Below are positions 17,618 to 26,092 of a stretch of 64,000 bases of DNA, piece after piece; the first letter of the stretch is position 1; every line of letters begins with the position of its first letter. The notes under the pieces were generated by a model. That model was not told the origin of the DNA. It searched no databases and was given only the letters and a program-made list of their open reading frames with translations. The translations under genes and the position numbers were made by a program. The stretch comes from an uncultured Steroidobacter sp. (lineage in GTDB: Bacteria; Pseudomonadota; Gammaproteobacteria; Steroidobacterales; Steroidobacteraceae): positions 186,001-250,000 of the forward strand of contig NZ_CALFXI010000002.1 in assembly GCF_937958065.1 (NCBI RefSeq), read 5' to 3'.

Positions 17618-19981
17618 TTGCCCGCCAGTTCCGATCAGACCCCGGGCGAAAGCCCCAGTTTCAGTGACCTCGCCCTGGGCGATGCCGTGCTCAAGGCCTT
17701 GCAGGACGTGGGTTACGAGTCGCCTTCGCCCATCCAGGCCGCCACCATTCCTCATCTGCTCGCGGGCCGCGACGTCGTGGGTCAGGCCCAGACCGGCACG
17801 GGCAAAACCGCCGCGTTCGCCTTGCCCATTCTCTCCAGGATCGATGTTCGCGAGACCGTGCCTCAGGCGCTGGTGCTAGTGCCGACGCGCGAGCTCGCGA
17901 TCCAGGTCGCCGAGGCGTTCCAGAAGTACGCCACTTACATGAAGGGATTTCACGTACTCCCGGTGTACGGCGGCCAGAGCTACACGCCTCAGTTGCAGAG
18001 CCTTCGTCGGGGGGTGCATGTGGTGGTTGCGACCCCCGGCCGCGCGATGGATCACATCAAGCGCGGCACACTCGATCTGTCGTCGCTGAAGCACCTGGTG
18101 CTGGATGAGGCGGACGAGATGCTGCGCATGGGCTTCATCGACGATGTCGAATGGATCCTGGAGCAGATCCCCGCCGAACGGCAGATCGCGCTGTTCTCGG
18201 CCACCATGCCGACACAGGTGCGTCGGATCGCGCAACAACACTTGCGCGAACCCGCGGAAGTCACGATCAAGAGCAAGACGACCACGGCGAGTCAGATCCG
18301 TCAGCGCTATTGGATCGTCAGCGGCATGCACAAACTCGATGCGCTCACTCGCATTCTCGAGGCCGAGTCGTTCGACGCAATGATCGTGTTCACCCGGACC
18401 AAGATTGCGACCGAAGAGTTGGCGGAGCGGTTGTCGGCGCGCGGTTTTGCGGTCGAGGCGCTGAATGGCGATATCGCTCAGGTGCAGCGGGAGCGCACCA
18501 TTGCGCGGTTGAAGTCGGGCCAGATCGATATCGTCGTGGCGACGGATGTCGCTGCGCGTGGATTGGACGTCGAGCGCGTGAGTCACGTCGTCAACTACGA
18601 TGTGCCCTACGATCCCGAGTCGTACGTGCATCGGATCGGACGCACCGGGCGAGCGGGCCGCAGCGGCGAGGCGATTCTGTTCATCGCGCCTCGTGAAAGA
18701 AACATGCTGCGCATCATCGAGCGCGCCACGCGCCAGAGCGTTCAGCAGATGCAATTGCCGACCATCGAGGACGTGAACGAGCGCCGTGTCGCGAAGTTCA
18801 ACGAGAAGCTGACGGCGGCGATCGCGGCGAATGCCGGGCAGCCGTTCCTGTCGCTGATCGAGAATTACGAGCGCGACAACAACATTCCAGCTGTCGAAAT
18901 CGCGGCTGCTCTCGCCAGCATCGCCCAGGGCGCCACGCCGCTGCTGCTCGAGCCGCAGGGCCGCACTACGGGCGAGCCTTGGTCAGGTGGCCCATCAGAG
19001 TCGGGCGACCGCGCCCCTCGCCGGGAGCGTGCCCCCCGCCCGGATCGCGCCGCCCGCAACGAGAAATATGCAAAGCGCGAGCGCGAGTTGCGTTCGCGAG
19101 AACAGGAAGACGAGAGCGTGTCGCCCGCCGAGCGCGCGCCCCGTTCGAGCTGGAATGAAGAAGCTCGGGCTCCGCGTTCGGCGCGCGCCGGAGGAGAGGA
19201 ACGGTTCGAGAGGCGCGAGCGCCCCGAGCGTTCCGAAAGGGGCGCATGGCAGGAGCGCACCGATCATTCCGGGCAGGCGACTGAATTCGACAGCATGCCC
19301 ACCGATCGAGAGGCGCATGCCGGGCAAGGGCCCAAGCCGCTGAATCGGCGTGAGCGTCGAGCGCTTGAACGCGCGGAACGCGAGCGTCTGGCCGCTGCCG
19401 GCGAAGGTGCGGCTGAGGCTGTCAGCGAGCAGGAAAGTGGCAGCGTCCACGAGCGGGCGAATGTTGAATTCGATGCTGCTGGCCAGGAGGCCGCGGCGCC
19501 TCGCTCAGCGAAACGCGCCAAGTCCCCCGTCTTCGACGAAGCCGAGCGACCCCGCAAGCGTGCCGAGTCCCGTGACTTCGGCAACGAAGAGCGGCCGCGT
19601 GAGCGGGCGCGGCGGGGCGGCGAGGAAGACGTCGAAACCTATCGCATCGAAGTCGGCCATGTGCACGGCGTAAAACCAGGGAATATCGTAGGCGCGATTG
19701 CGAATGAAGTCGGACTGGAAGGTCGTCACATCGGCCGCGTGCTGATTCGCGACGATCACAGCTTCGTCGACCTGCCTGCCGGCATGCCCAAGGACGTGTT
19801 CCGCCAGCTGCAGAAAGTCCGCGTCGCCGGCCAGCCGCTGCAGATCAGCCGTGCCCTGAAAACACATGTCGAAAAGCTCCGACGCGACCGTCCAGTCGGT
19901 GCGAAATTTCGTCCGCGCAACGATTCCAAAGCGCCGCACTTCAAAGCGCGCGGTCCGCGAGACAATCATCGGCGGCGCTGA
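17618..19981 (+). CDS. DEAD-box RNA helicase, DeaD/CsdA type
   Basis: About 787 residues if started at the TTG at 17618, which follows GAGG; an in-frame ATG at 17561 has no ribosome binding site. All helicase motifs are present: AQTGTGKT (57-64), PTRELAIQ, DEAD (163-166), SAT, ARGLDVERV and HRIGRTGRAGR (from about 338). A long linker (about 450-670) is extremely rich in Arg and Glu. From about 673 comes a DbpA-like RNA-binding domain (VGHVHGVKPGNIVGAIANE). Such enzymes unwind RNA in ribosome assembly and mRNA turnover, especially in the cold. The linker composition suggests a disordered, charged RNA-binding region. Confidence 0.9.
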   Translation: MPASSDQTPGESPSFSDLALGDAVLKALQDVGYESPSPIQAATIPHLLAGRDVVGQAQTGTGKTAAFALPILSRIDVRETVPQALVLVPTRELAIQVAEAFQKYATYMKGFHVLPVYGGQSYTPQLQSLRRGVHVVVATPGRAMDHIKRGTLDLSSLKHLVLDEADEMLRMGFIDDVEWILEQIPAERQIALFSATMPTQVRRIAQQHLREPAEVTIKSKTTTASQIRQRYWIVSGMHKLDALTRILEAESFDAMIVFTRTKIATEELAERLSARGFAVEALNGDIAQVQRERTIARLKSGQIDIVVATDVAARGLDVERVSHVVNYDVPYDPESYVHRIGRTGRAGRSGEAILFIAPRERNMLRIIERATRQSVQQMQLPTIEDVNERRVAKFNEKLTAAIAANAGQPFLSLIENYERDNNIPAVEIAAALASIAQGATPLLLEPQGRTTGEPWSGGPSESGDRAPRRERAPRPDRAARNEKYAKRERELRSREQEDESVSPAERAPRSSWNEEARAPRSARAGGEERFERRERPERSERGAWQERTDHSGQATEFDSMPTDREAHAGQGPKPLNRRERRALERAERERLAAAGEGAAEAVSEQESGSVHERANVEFDAAGQEAAAPRSAKRAKSPVFDEAERPRKRAESRDFGNEERPRERARRGGEEDVETYRIEVGHVHGVKPGNIVGAIANEVGLEGRHIGRVLIRDDHSFVDLPAGMPKDVFRQLQKVRVAGQPLQISRALKTHVEKLRRDRPVGAKFRPRNDSKAPHFKARGPRDNHRRR

Positions 19982-20017
19982 GAGCGGCGCCTCCAGTCCT
20001 CTCGAAAAACCAGAAAA

Positions 20018-20035
20018 AGCCTGTAATTACAGGCT
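20018..20035. repeat. 18-bp perfect palindrome after helicase gene
   Basis: AGCCTGTAATTACAGGCT reads the same on both strands. It is preceded by GAAAAA, so on the minus strand it would be followed by a T-run, while on the plus strand it is followed by CTAGCG. It may be a weak terminator for the helicase gene or a protein-binding site. Confidence 0.4.
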
Positions 20036-20058
20036 CTAGCGCGCCCCTCGCGGAGCTC

Positions 20059-20088
20059 GGCAAAGTGTGAGGAAACTCACATTTTGCC
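20059..20088. terminator. Strong 13-bp hairpin with GAAA tetraloop
   Basis: GGCAAAGTGTGAG and CTCACATTTTGCC pair along 13 bp with one G-T wobble around a GAAA loop at 20072-20075. It lies 78 bp after the helicase stop. There is no downstream T-tract, although the stem's 3' arm contains TTTT. It may act as an RNA stability element or an atypical terminator. Confidence 0.4.
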
Positions 20089-20104
20089 CGTTGGCGCACA
20101 TAAG

Positions 20105-20121
20105 AAACATCGGCGATGTTT
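20105..20121. repeat. 17-bp palindrome, operator-like
   Basis: AAACATCG-G-CGATGTTT is a perfect inverted repeat with a one-base centre. Such a short centre suits a dimeric repressor site better than an RNA hairpin. It lies about 310 bp upstream of the c-di-GMP aptamer, in a part of the gap where I see no gene. Confidence 0.35.
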
Positions 20122-20430
20122 GTTCGGCCGGCAGCCGACGTCTGGTTACGGCGACGTTGCCGCTATTCGCCGACAGGATTGAGTATCCGCCGGGGGTAGT
20201 TATGCTCCATCCCGCGTCAAGACATTGGGTGCCTCTCCGATGGGTAAGGAGCCGCGCAAGCGCGAAACTGGCCTCCAGTGATCAACTAACAGGGTTCGCA
20301 GGGAATGCGGATGCCGCAGCGGGTCGAGGAAGTCGAAGCCTTCTCTCGTCTAACTGAAATCTTGTGACAGCCGTGCCGGCTGCGTGCGTATGCGCGCGGT
20401 CATCGGCAGTCACAACCTCGGATGGAGCAA

Positions 20431-20530
20431 TCGAGGCTCGCTACCGTCAAGGGCAAACCCGTCGAAAGTCGGGGACGCAAAGCAACCGGTCTACACGGGC
20501 TCCAGGCCCGATGACAGCGGGGCTGCCAAA
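20431..20530 (+). ncRNA. Cyclic di-GMP-I (GEMM) riboswitch
   Basis: The block contains the hallmark order of the GEMM-I aptamer. AGGGCAAACC starts at 20450. A CCCG/CGGG stem capped by a GAAA loop follows (20458-20473), then the core GGACGCAAAGC (20472-20482), a second arm beginning ACCGGTCT, and the closing AGCGGGGCTGCC near 20516-20527. These elements bind c-di-GMP in this RNA class. The aptamer ends about 155 nt before the ATG of the lipoprotein gene at 20684. A small hairpin with a GCGA loop (20573-20588) lies between and could be part of the expression platform. No clear terminator is visible, so whether the switch is ON or OFF cannot be told. Confidence 0.88.
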
Positions 20531-20683
20531 TTAGCGAGAGCAACACGAGCCTGACAGGCACGACTGTTCTATGTGTACGCGAGTACACCGTTGATTTGTC
20601 TGGTCGCGATCGAGCGGCCGCGTCGCCCTTGGAAATTCACGTCGAGCGCGCCAGCGCCCGGCAGAAGTATCAAGGGTTATCAG

Positions 20684-21457
20684 ATGCAGAAGGCGAATGT
20701 CGGTAAGTGGGTGCAGCGTAGCGGACTGCTGGCGTTGGTGATGACAAGCCTCATCGCTGCGGGTTGTGGTGGTGGTGGCGGCGGCGGCGGCGGTGGTGGC
20801 GACAGCGCCAGCACGCCCGCAACCGGTAACAGCAGCGCCGGCAACTCGGCACCAACCATCACGGGCACGCCGGCCACTCAGGCCACCGTCGGGGCCGCGT
20901 ACACCTTGACTCCGCAGGCCAAAGGCGACGGCACGCTCGCGTTCTCGATTCAGAACAAGCCGGCCTGGGCGGAGTTCAACACTGCTACGGGTCAGCTGAC
21001 GGGCACGCCGACCGCGGCCGGCACGTTCGCCAACATCGTGATCAGCGTCAGCGATGGCAAGGCCACCGCTTCGTTGCCTGCGTTCTCGATCAACGTGGCC
21101 GCCGCTTCGAGCGCCGGCTCGGGCTCCAACGCGGGTTCGGGCTCGAACTCCGGTTCCGGCAACAGCTCCGCGCCTTCGGAGGCGGTCGCCTCCGGCCCGA
21201 ATGTCGCGCTGTCGTGGAACGTGCCGACGCAGACGGTCGACGGTCAGACGTTGCAGAACCTGTCGGGCTACCGCATTCACTACGGCACGAATCAGAATGC
21301 CCTGGTGAATTCCATCGAAGTGCCGAGCGCGGGCTCGAACACCTACACGGTGCAGAACCTGAAGCCGGGCACAACCTATTACTTCGCGGTGCGTGCGGTT
21401 ACGTCGGATGGGGACGAGAGCGAGCTGTCGAACGTCGTCTCTCGCGTGATCAGCTAA
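20684..21457 (+). CDS. Fibronectin-type III / Ig-like surface lipoprotein under c-di-GMP riboswitch
   Basis: 257 residues from the ATG at 20684, seven bases after AAGGG. A signal peptide ends in the lipobox AAGC; the Cys is followed by a run of about eleven Gly. An Ig-like segment comes next (PTITGTPATQATVGAAYTL and TGQLTGTPTAAGTFANIVI), then a Ser/Gly/Asn linker (about 140-170). A C-terminal fibronectin type III domain follows (LSGYRIHYGTNQN, then LKPGTTYYFAVRAV). It is likely an outer-membrane or surface lipoprotein with adhesion or matrix function. Its riboswitch leader ties it to c-di-GMP, the biofilm/motility signal. Ligand and exact role are unknown. Confidence 0.82.
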   Translation: MQKANVGKWVQRSGLLALVMTSLIAAGCGGGGGGGGGGGDSASTPATGNSSAGNSAPTITGTPATQATVGAAYTLTPQAKGDGTLAFSIQNKPAWAEFNTATGQLTGTPTAAGTFANIVISVSDGKATASLPAFSINVAAASSAGSGSNAGSGSNSGSGNSSAPSEAVASGPNVALSWNVPTQTVDGQTLQNLSGYRIHYGTNQNALVNSIEVPSAGSNTYTVQNLKPGTTYYFAVRAVTSDGDESELSNVVSRVIS

Positions 21458-21477
21458 CCATCGTCAGCTGACGAGCT

Positions 21478-21513
21478 GCGGACTGGCGTCGGATCCCGAC
21501 GCCAGTCCGCTTT
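21478..21513. terminator. Strong terminator hairpin between convergent genes
   Basis: GCGGACTGGCGTCGG (21478-21492) pairs perfectly with CCGACGCCAGTCCGC (21496-21510) across a 3-nt loop and is followed by TTTCACTT. It ends the lipoprotein transcript and lies just before the stop of the convergent DUF885 gene. Confidence 0.75.
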
Positions 21514-21520
21514 CACTTCA

Positions 21521-23311
21521 TCAATTCGCAGTGGCACCCGCCACGTAACGATCGACTTCACGGCTGAGCAATTCCAACGGCACGCTGCCCGTCTGCAGCA
21601 CCACGTTGTGGAATTGCTGTGGCGAGAACTTGTCGCCAAGCGCGGCACGGGCGCGATCCCGCATTTCGAGAATCTGCAGCTGGCCGATCATGTACGCGCA
21701 CGCCTGCCCCGGATTCACGACGTAACGTTCCACTTCGCTCGCTTCCAGGCCGTAGTTGATGGCCTGCTCACGCGTCCATTTCTTGGCATGCAAGCCTGTG
21801 TCGACGACCAGGCGGCGGGCCCGGAACAGCTGCGCGTCGAGCATGCCCAGCAAACCTTCCGGATCGCCGTTGTACCAGCCATTGTCGGCGACCAGCCGTT
21901 CCGCATAGAGCGCCCAGCCTTCGGACAGCGCGGAAATGCCGCCGAGAACGCGCGCCTGCCGGAACTTGGGCAGCTCGGTGTTTTCCTGTTCGAGCGCGAT
22001 CTGGAAGTGATGCCCCGGCACGGTCTCGTGATACACCAGGGTGCGCAGGCCGAATTTGGTCATGCGTTGCGGACGCAGCGGCATCTGGAAGATGGCCGAG
22101 CGCGAGCCGTCGAGCGGCGCGCGATTGTAGTTCGCGGCGGCACTGGCTTCACGGAAGCGAGGGAAGGGTTGCGCTACGACCGGTGACTTCGGCTGCAAAT
22201 CGAACAGCGCCGGACTGCGCTTGAGCGCATCGGCGATCATGCCGTCGATGTCTTTCATGATGGCGGCGCGGCTCGAATCCGAAGTCGGATCCGGATATGC
22301 CAGGTCCTCGCGCAGCTTCGCGGCCCGCGCCGCTATGGTGCCTTCGGTGCGGCCCAGCTTGCGAAAGATCTTGTCCATCTCCGCTTCGATGCGCGCCACC
22401 TGCTGCAAGCCGATCTGATGAATCTCCTCGGCGCTGAGCTTGGTGGTCGTGAAACGGCCGAGCGCATACGCATAGGCCTGGTCGCCGCCCTCGAAGCGCC
22501 ACAGGCCGGCGTCGTTGGTGGTCTGGGGCAGAATGCTTTCGAGCAAGGCAATCGCGCGATGCCAGGACGGATACACCTGCTCGCTCACGATCCGAACGGC
22601 CTGCTGTTGCAGCTCCGAGCGTTGTGCGGAGCTGAGCCCCTCGATGTTCTGGATGCGCTGGGCGAACGCGGTGACCAGCGGGTTCTGCACCGGCGCGACA
22701 TCGCTGAAGCTGCGCATCTGGGTCAGCGTGGTTTGCACGATGAAACGGGGCGGCAGCATCTTCTTCGCGGCCAGGCGGCGGGCCTCGGCGACCGCCTCAT
22801 CCATGCGCGTGCCAATCTGTTTCATCCGCAGCACATAGTTGGACGCATCCGCCGGCTTCACCAGCGGATGACGCAGCGTGAGCGCTTCGACCAGCCCGAC
22901 GTTGGCACCGTTGAATTGATCGAGCGGAAAGTCGAAGTCCAGGAACGCCTCGCTGGCGGCGACCTGCTCGAGCTGCCACTGCATCAGCTCGGCGGAGACC
23001 CGCTGCGACTCGTTCATCTTGCTGCGATCGAACCTGGCGAGCTCGGCCAGACCTTTCCTGGCGCGCTTGATCCGATCGAGCGTATACGCGCGGGTGCGCG
23101 GAGTGAGCTGTTGTTCGAGCTGGGCCTGTTCGGCGCCGGAGAAATAGCGGGAGCTGGTGGCGAGATCCGGATCGGCGCGGACCCATTCATCGGTGAAGCG
23201 GTCGAAGAACGCGTCGACCGCGGAGCGACTGGCCTGGCTGGCCTGCGCGACGGCCAGGCACGGCAGCAATAAAGTGTATGCAAGTACGATGAGCAGTCTG
23301 GCTCTTTGCAT
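21521..23311 (-). CDS. DUF885 family secreted protein
   Basis: 596 residues from the ATG at 23309-23311, preceded by AAGGGGA. The N-terminus is a classical signal peptide (LLIVLAYTLLLPCLAVAQA), so it should be exported to the periplasm. The body is mainly helical. DUF885 signatures include TLVYHETVPGHHFQIALEQE, an HExxxxHH arrangement that looks like a metal site, and ISALSEGWALYAERL with an EGWALY motif. These resemble zinc metallopeptidases of the M32/M3-like fold, and some DUF885 proteins are suspected peptidases. Activity is not proven. The gene diverges from the sigma-factor gene across 167 bp. Confidence 0.82.
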   Translation of the reverse strand: MQRARLLIVLAYTLLLPCLAVAQASQASRSAVDAFFDRFTDEWVRADPDLATSSRYFSGAEQAQLEQQLTPRTRAYTLDRIKRARKGLAELARFDRSKMNESQRVSAELMQWQLEQVAASEAFLDFDFPLDQFNGANVGLVEALTLRHPLVKPADASNYVLRMKQIGTRMDEAVAEARRLAAKKMLPPRFIVQTTLTQMRSFSDVAPVQNPLVTAFAQRIQNIEGLSSAQRSELQQQAVRIVSEQVYPSWHRAIALLESILPQTTNDAGLWRFEGGDQAYAYALGRFTTTKLSAEEIHQIGLQQVARIEAEMDKIFRKLGRTEGTIAARAAKLREDLAYPDPTSDSSRAAIMKDIDGMIADALKRSPALFDLQPKSPVVAQPFPRFREASAAANYNRAPLDGSRSAIFQMPLRPQRMTKFGLRTLVYHETVPGHHFQIALEQENTELPKFRQARVLGGISALSEGWALYAERLVADNGWYNGDPEGLLGMLDAQLFRARRLVVDTGLHAKKWTREQAINYGLEASEVERYVVNPGQACAYMIGQLQILEMRDRARAALGDKFSPQQFHNVVLQTGSVPLELLSREVDRYVAGATAN

Positions 23312-23478
23312 TTTTTTCCCCTTCAGGTTGGGCCAGCGCCTCGCGGCGGTCAGATTGCCGACGCGGACTTCCGCAGCGCTGACCGAAAATCGCTGGCCAC
23401 GATGCCATAATGAGCCCGCCTTGTCACAGCGGCGCGGCGTGATTCGTCTGATCCAGTTTCGCTGCGTGTTCATGAATC

Positions 23479-24363
23479 ATGAGTGCCCATCCCATCATCC
23501 CCGTCACTGCTTTCGCGGCCGAGCGCACCCGGCTGCTCGGCATCGCCTATCGCATGCTCGGCTCGCGGGCCGACGCCGAGGACGTGTTGCAGGACGCCTG
23601 GTTGCGCTGGAATGAAGCGGACCCTGCCGAGATGCGCTCGACGCAGGCGTGGTTGACCACGATCGTGACGCGGCTGTGCATCGATCGGCTCCGTTCAGCC
23701 AAGGCGCGGCGCGAGGTCTACATCGGACCGTGGTTGCCCGAGCCGCTGGCCGACATCGACCCGGTCACGCCGGAATCGAAGGCGGAGCTGGCGAGCGAGC
23801 TGTCGCTGGCGTTTCTGAGCTTGCTCGAGCGGCTCGGCCACGAAGAGCGCGCGGCGTTCGTGCTGCACGACGCGTTCGATTGCGACTATGACGATATCGC
23901 CGAAGTGCTCGGCAAGAGCGCAGTCGCCTGCCGGCAGCTGGTGCATCGGGCGCGCGAGCGGGTCATGGCCGAGCGCCGGCGTTTCCAGGTCGATGAACAG
24001 GCGCGTCGGCGCATGCTGGAACGTTTCATCGAGGTGGCCAACGCCGGCGACCTGCCAGCCATGAAGGCACTGTTCGCCAGCGACGCCCACATGATCTCCG
24101 ACGGTGGCGGGAAGGCGATCGCCGCGCGCCGCATTCTGCACGGCGCCGAGCGCATTGCGCTGCTGTTCCAGATGATCTTCCGGCGCAATGCCGAGGGGAT
24201 CGAACGCCGCATCGTGCGCATCAATGGCGAGCTGGGTCTGGCCACCTCGTTCAGAGGCCAGCTGCACTCGGTCACGACCATCGATACCGACGGCGAGCGC
24301 ATCTACGCCTATTACTCGGTCGCCAATCCCGACAAGCTCGGCGCGTTCCTTCCGGCTGCCTGA
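23479..24363 (+). CDS. ECF sigma factor, SigJ type, with C-terminal SnoaL-like domain
   Basis: 294 residues from the ATG at 23479. Region 2 is near the N-terminus (RLLGIAYRMLGSRADAEDVLQ and DAWLRW). Region 4 follows at about 110-165 (FVLHDAFDCDYDDIAEVLG and ACRQLVHRARERV). The remaining 120 residues (from RFIEVANAGDLPAMKALFAS) form a SnoaL/NTF2-like domain, typical of the ECF41/SigJ group. In that group the C-terminal domain modulates sigma activity in place of a separate anti-sigma factor. The next gene encodes an AhpD-like protein, its usual companion. The likely role is an oxidative or redox stress response. Confidence 0.9.
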   Translation: MSAHPIIPVTAFAAERTRLLGIAYRMLGSRADAEDVLQDAWLRWNEADPAEMRSTQAWLTTIVTRLCIDRLRSAKARREVYIGPWLPEPLADIDPVTPESKAELASELSLAFLSLLERLGHEERAAFVLHDAFDCDYDDIAEVLGKSAVACRQLVHRARERVMAERRRFQVDEQARRRMLERFIEVANAGDLPAMKALFASDAHMISDGGGKAIAARRILHGAERIALLFQMIFRRNAEGIERRIVRINGELGLATSFRGQLHSVTTIDTDGERIYAYYSVANPDKLGAFLPAA

Positions 24364-24443
24364 AAATTTCCGCTCGGCGGCTGTCACAGTCCGGCCGGCT
24401 CGCTCGTCAATGGGCTGTAACTGCCTTATCGAGAGGAGACGCC

Positions 24444-24932
24444 ATGAGTCAGCAGCGGTCGTTCAACATCATGAAGTATCAGGACATCTTCAATGCCATG
24501 CGCGGCCTGAACGCCGCCTTCGAGCATGCCACCCTGGAGCATTCCCTGCTCGAGCTGGTGAAGCTGCGGGCCTCGCAGATCAATGGCTGCGGCTTCTGTG
24601 TGGATATGCACTCCAAGGATGCCCGGCTGGAGGGCGAGACCGAGCAGCGGCTGTATCTGTTGAGCGTCTGGCGGGAAGCTCCGGGCCTGTACTCGGATCG
24701 CGAGCGCGCGGCCCTGGCCTGGACCGAGGCGGTGACCAGGCTGGAAAACCAGCATGTGCCGGATGCGGTTTACGATCAGGCCCGTGCGCAGTTCAGTGAC
24801 GAGGAGCTGGCCCGGCTGACGTTGGCCATCGTCGCCATCAACGGCTGGAACCGGTTCAACGTCGCATTCAACGTGCCGGCCGGCAATTACAAGGCCGGCA
24901 GTCTCAAGACGGTGCGCGCCCAGGCTTCCTGA
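24444..24932 (+). CDS. Carboxymuconolactone decarboxylase / AhpD-like protein
   Basis: 162 residues from the ATG at 24444, after GAGAGGAGA. The short helical protein carries the AhpD redox motif CGFCVDMH (Cys-x-x-Cys with His three residues on). It is preceded by LLELVKLRASQINGCG, the standard family entry. These proteins reduce peroxides or act as alkylhydroperoxidase partners. It lies 80 bp behind the SigJ-type sigma factor gene, the classic ECF41 arrangement, and is the likely main target of that sigma factor. Whether its physiological substrate is a peroxide or a small lactone is not visible. Confidence 0.9.
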   Translation: MSQQRSFNIMKYQDIFNAMRGLNAAFEHATLEHSLLELVKLRASQINGCGFCVDMHSKDARLEGETEQRLYLLSVWREAPGLYSDRERAALAWTEAVTRLENQHVPDAVYDQARAQFSDEELARLTLAIVAINGWNRFNVAFNVPAGNYKAGSLKTVRAQAS

Positions 24933-24991
24933 GCGGTCCCGCTCACCCCAAAGCAGGCGCCGTGCAGCCAGGGGGCGACTAAACTCGCCCC

Positions 24992-26092
24992 ATGGCTGTC
25001 GCTTCCACGTCCGCGCTCATTGACGAACGCCGCTTGACCGCGGTGACATCGCCCGGCCGCCTGCTGCTTTGGCTGTGGGTGGCGTTCTGCCTGATCATGA
25101 TCCTGGTCGCCATCCAGGATCATGTGCACGACTCCCATATCGCGTGGTGGGAGCCGCTGCTCTGGGAAGGATCGTCGTGCCTCGGCGGGACGGCCTGGCT
25201 GCTCTGGCAGCGGCGGCACAAGCAGCATTTCGCGCCATACCTGGATCAGCCGCTGCAATGGTTCGGGCGGCACCTGGTCTGGGTGCCGCTGTTCATTGCC
25301 ACCTTCATCAGCTTCGTCTATGGCATGCGCCACGCAGTGTATGCACTGCTCGGCGCTGCCTACACGCACGAATCGTGGCTGTTCGTCATTGGCTACGAGT
25401 CCATGAAGCTCATGCTGTTCGCGGGGCTGTGGCTGGGGATCATTTTCGGTTTCGATTCTTTCGAGCAATGGCAGGCACAGCGCCGCCGCTTGCTGGAGCT
25501 GCAGAAGTCGTTGGCCGAAGCGCAGCTGTCGCAGCTCAAGGCGCAGTTGCGGCCGCACTTCTTCTTCAACGCGTTGAACACGATCTCGGCGCTGATGCAC
25601 GTGGATGTGGAGCGCGCCGATCGAATGCTCGCCCGACTCGGCGATCTGCTGCGGATCAGCTTGCAGATCAACGATCGGGAAATGACCACGCTGCAAGAGG
25701 AGATGCGCACGCTGGAGCTGTTCGCGCAGATCATGCAGGAGCGTTTCGCGGACCGCGTCACGCTCACCTGGCATATCGACCCGGAGTTACGCGACGCGCA
25801 AGTGCCGATGTTGTTACTGCAGCCGCTGCTCGAGAATGCGTTCAAGCATGGCGTGGAACGAAGCGTTGGGCCCGTGCGCATCGGAATCGCTGCGCATCGC
25901 GGAGAAGAAGGGGTGGTGCTGCAGGTCTGTAACACTGGCGCGACGCTGCCGGCGGATTGGCGTGAAGGCGTCGGAGTGCGGAACTGTCGTGAGCGTCTGC
26001 AAGTGATCTATGGTCACGATGCGTCGTTGCAGCTGACGAGCGACGGCGAATCCGTCGTTGCGACAGTCACATTGCCGGAGCGGCGAGCGTGA
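24992..26092 (+). CDS. LytS/AlgZ-type sensor histidine kinase
   Basis: 366 residues. Four hydrophobic segments in the first 160 residues (for example LLLWLWVAFCLIMILVAI) form a membrane sensor. The His_kinase domain follows: AQLRPHFFFNALNTISAL holds the phosphorylated His. LLQPLLENAFKHGV is the N-box of the HATPase domain. No large extracytoplasmic domain is evident, so the signal may be sensed in the membrane. Its stop overlaps the start of the LytTR regulator gene as GTGA, so the two form a two-component pair. Similar pairs (AlgZ/AlgR, LytS/LytT) control envelope and exopolysaccharide genes. Confidence 0.88.
   Translation: MAVASTSALIDERRLTAVTSPGRLLLWLWVAFCLIMILVAIQDHVHDSHIAWWEPLLWEGSSCLGGTAWLLWQRRHKQHFAPYLDQPLQWFGRHLVWVPLFIATFISFVYGMRHAVYALLGAAYTHESWLFVIGYESMKLMLFAGLWLGIIFGFDSFEQWQAQRRRLLELQKSLAEAQLSQLKAQLRPHFFFNALNTISALMHVDVERADRMLARLGDLLRISLQINDREMTTLQEEMRTLELFAQIMQERFADRVTLTWHIDPELRDAQVPMLLLQPLLENAFKHGVERSVGPVRIGIAAHRGEEGVVLQVCNTGATLPADWREGVGVRNCRERLQVIYGHDASLQLTSDGESVVATVTLPERRA

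Noticed and set aside
20200..20345. Second riboswitch upstream of the c-di-GMP aptamer
   Set aside because: The stretch has GGGAATGCGG-like words recalling cobalamin elements, but conserved boxes and stems cannot be assembled.
20067..20357. A 96-codon plus-strand frame in the hairpin-rich gap
   Set aside because: Its start lies inside the strong hairpin, it has no ribosome site, and the peptide has no family features.
20766..20800. GGT/GGC run as a simple-sequence repeat element
   Set aside because: It lies in frame inside the lipoprotein gene and encodes a Gly spacer after the lipidated Cys, a common feature.
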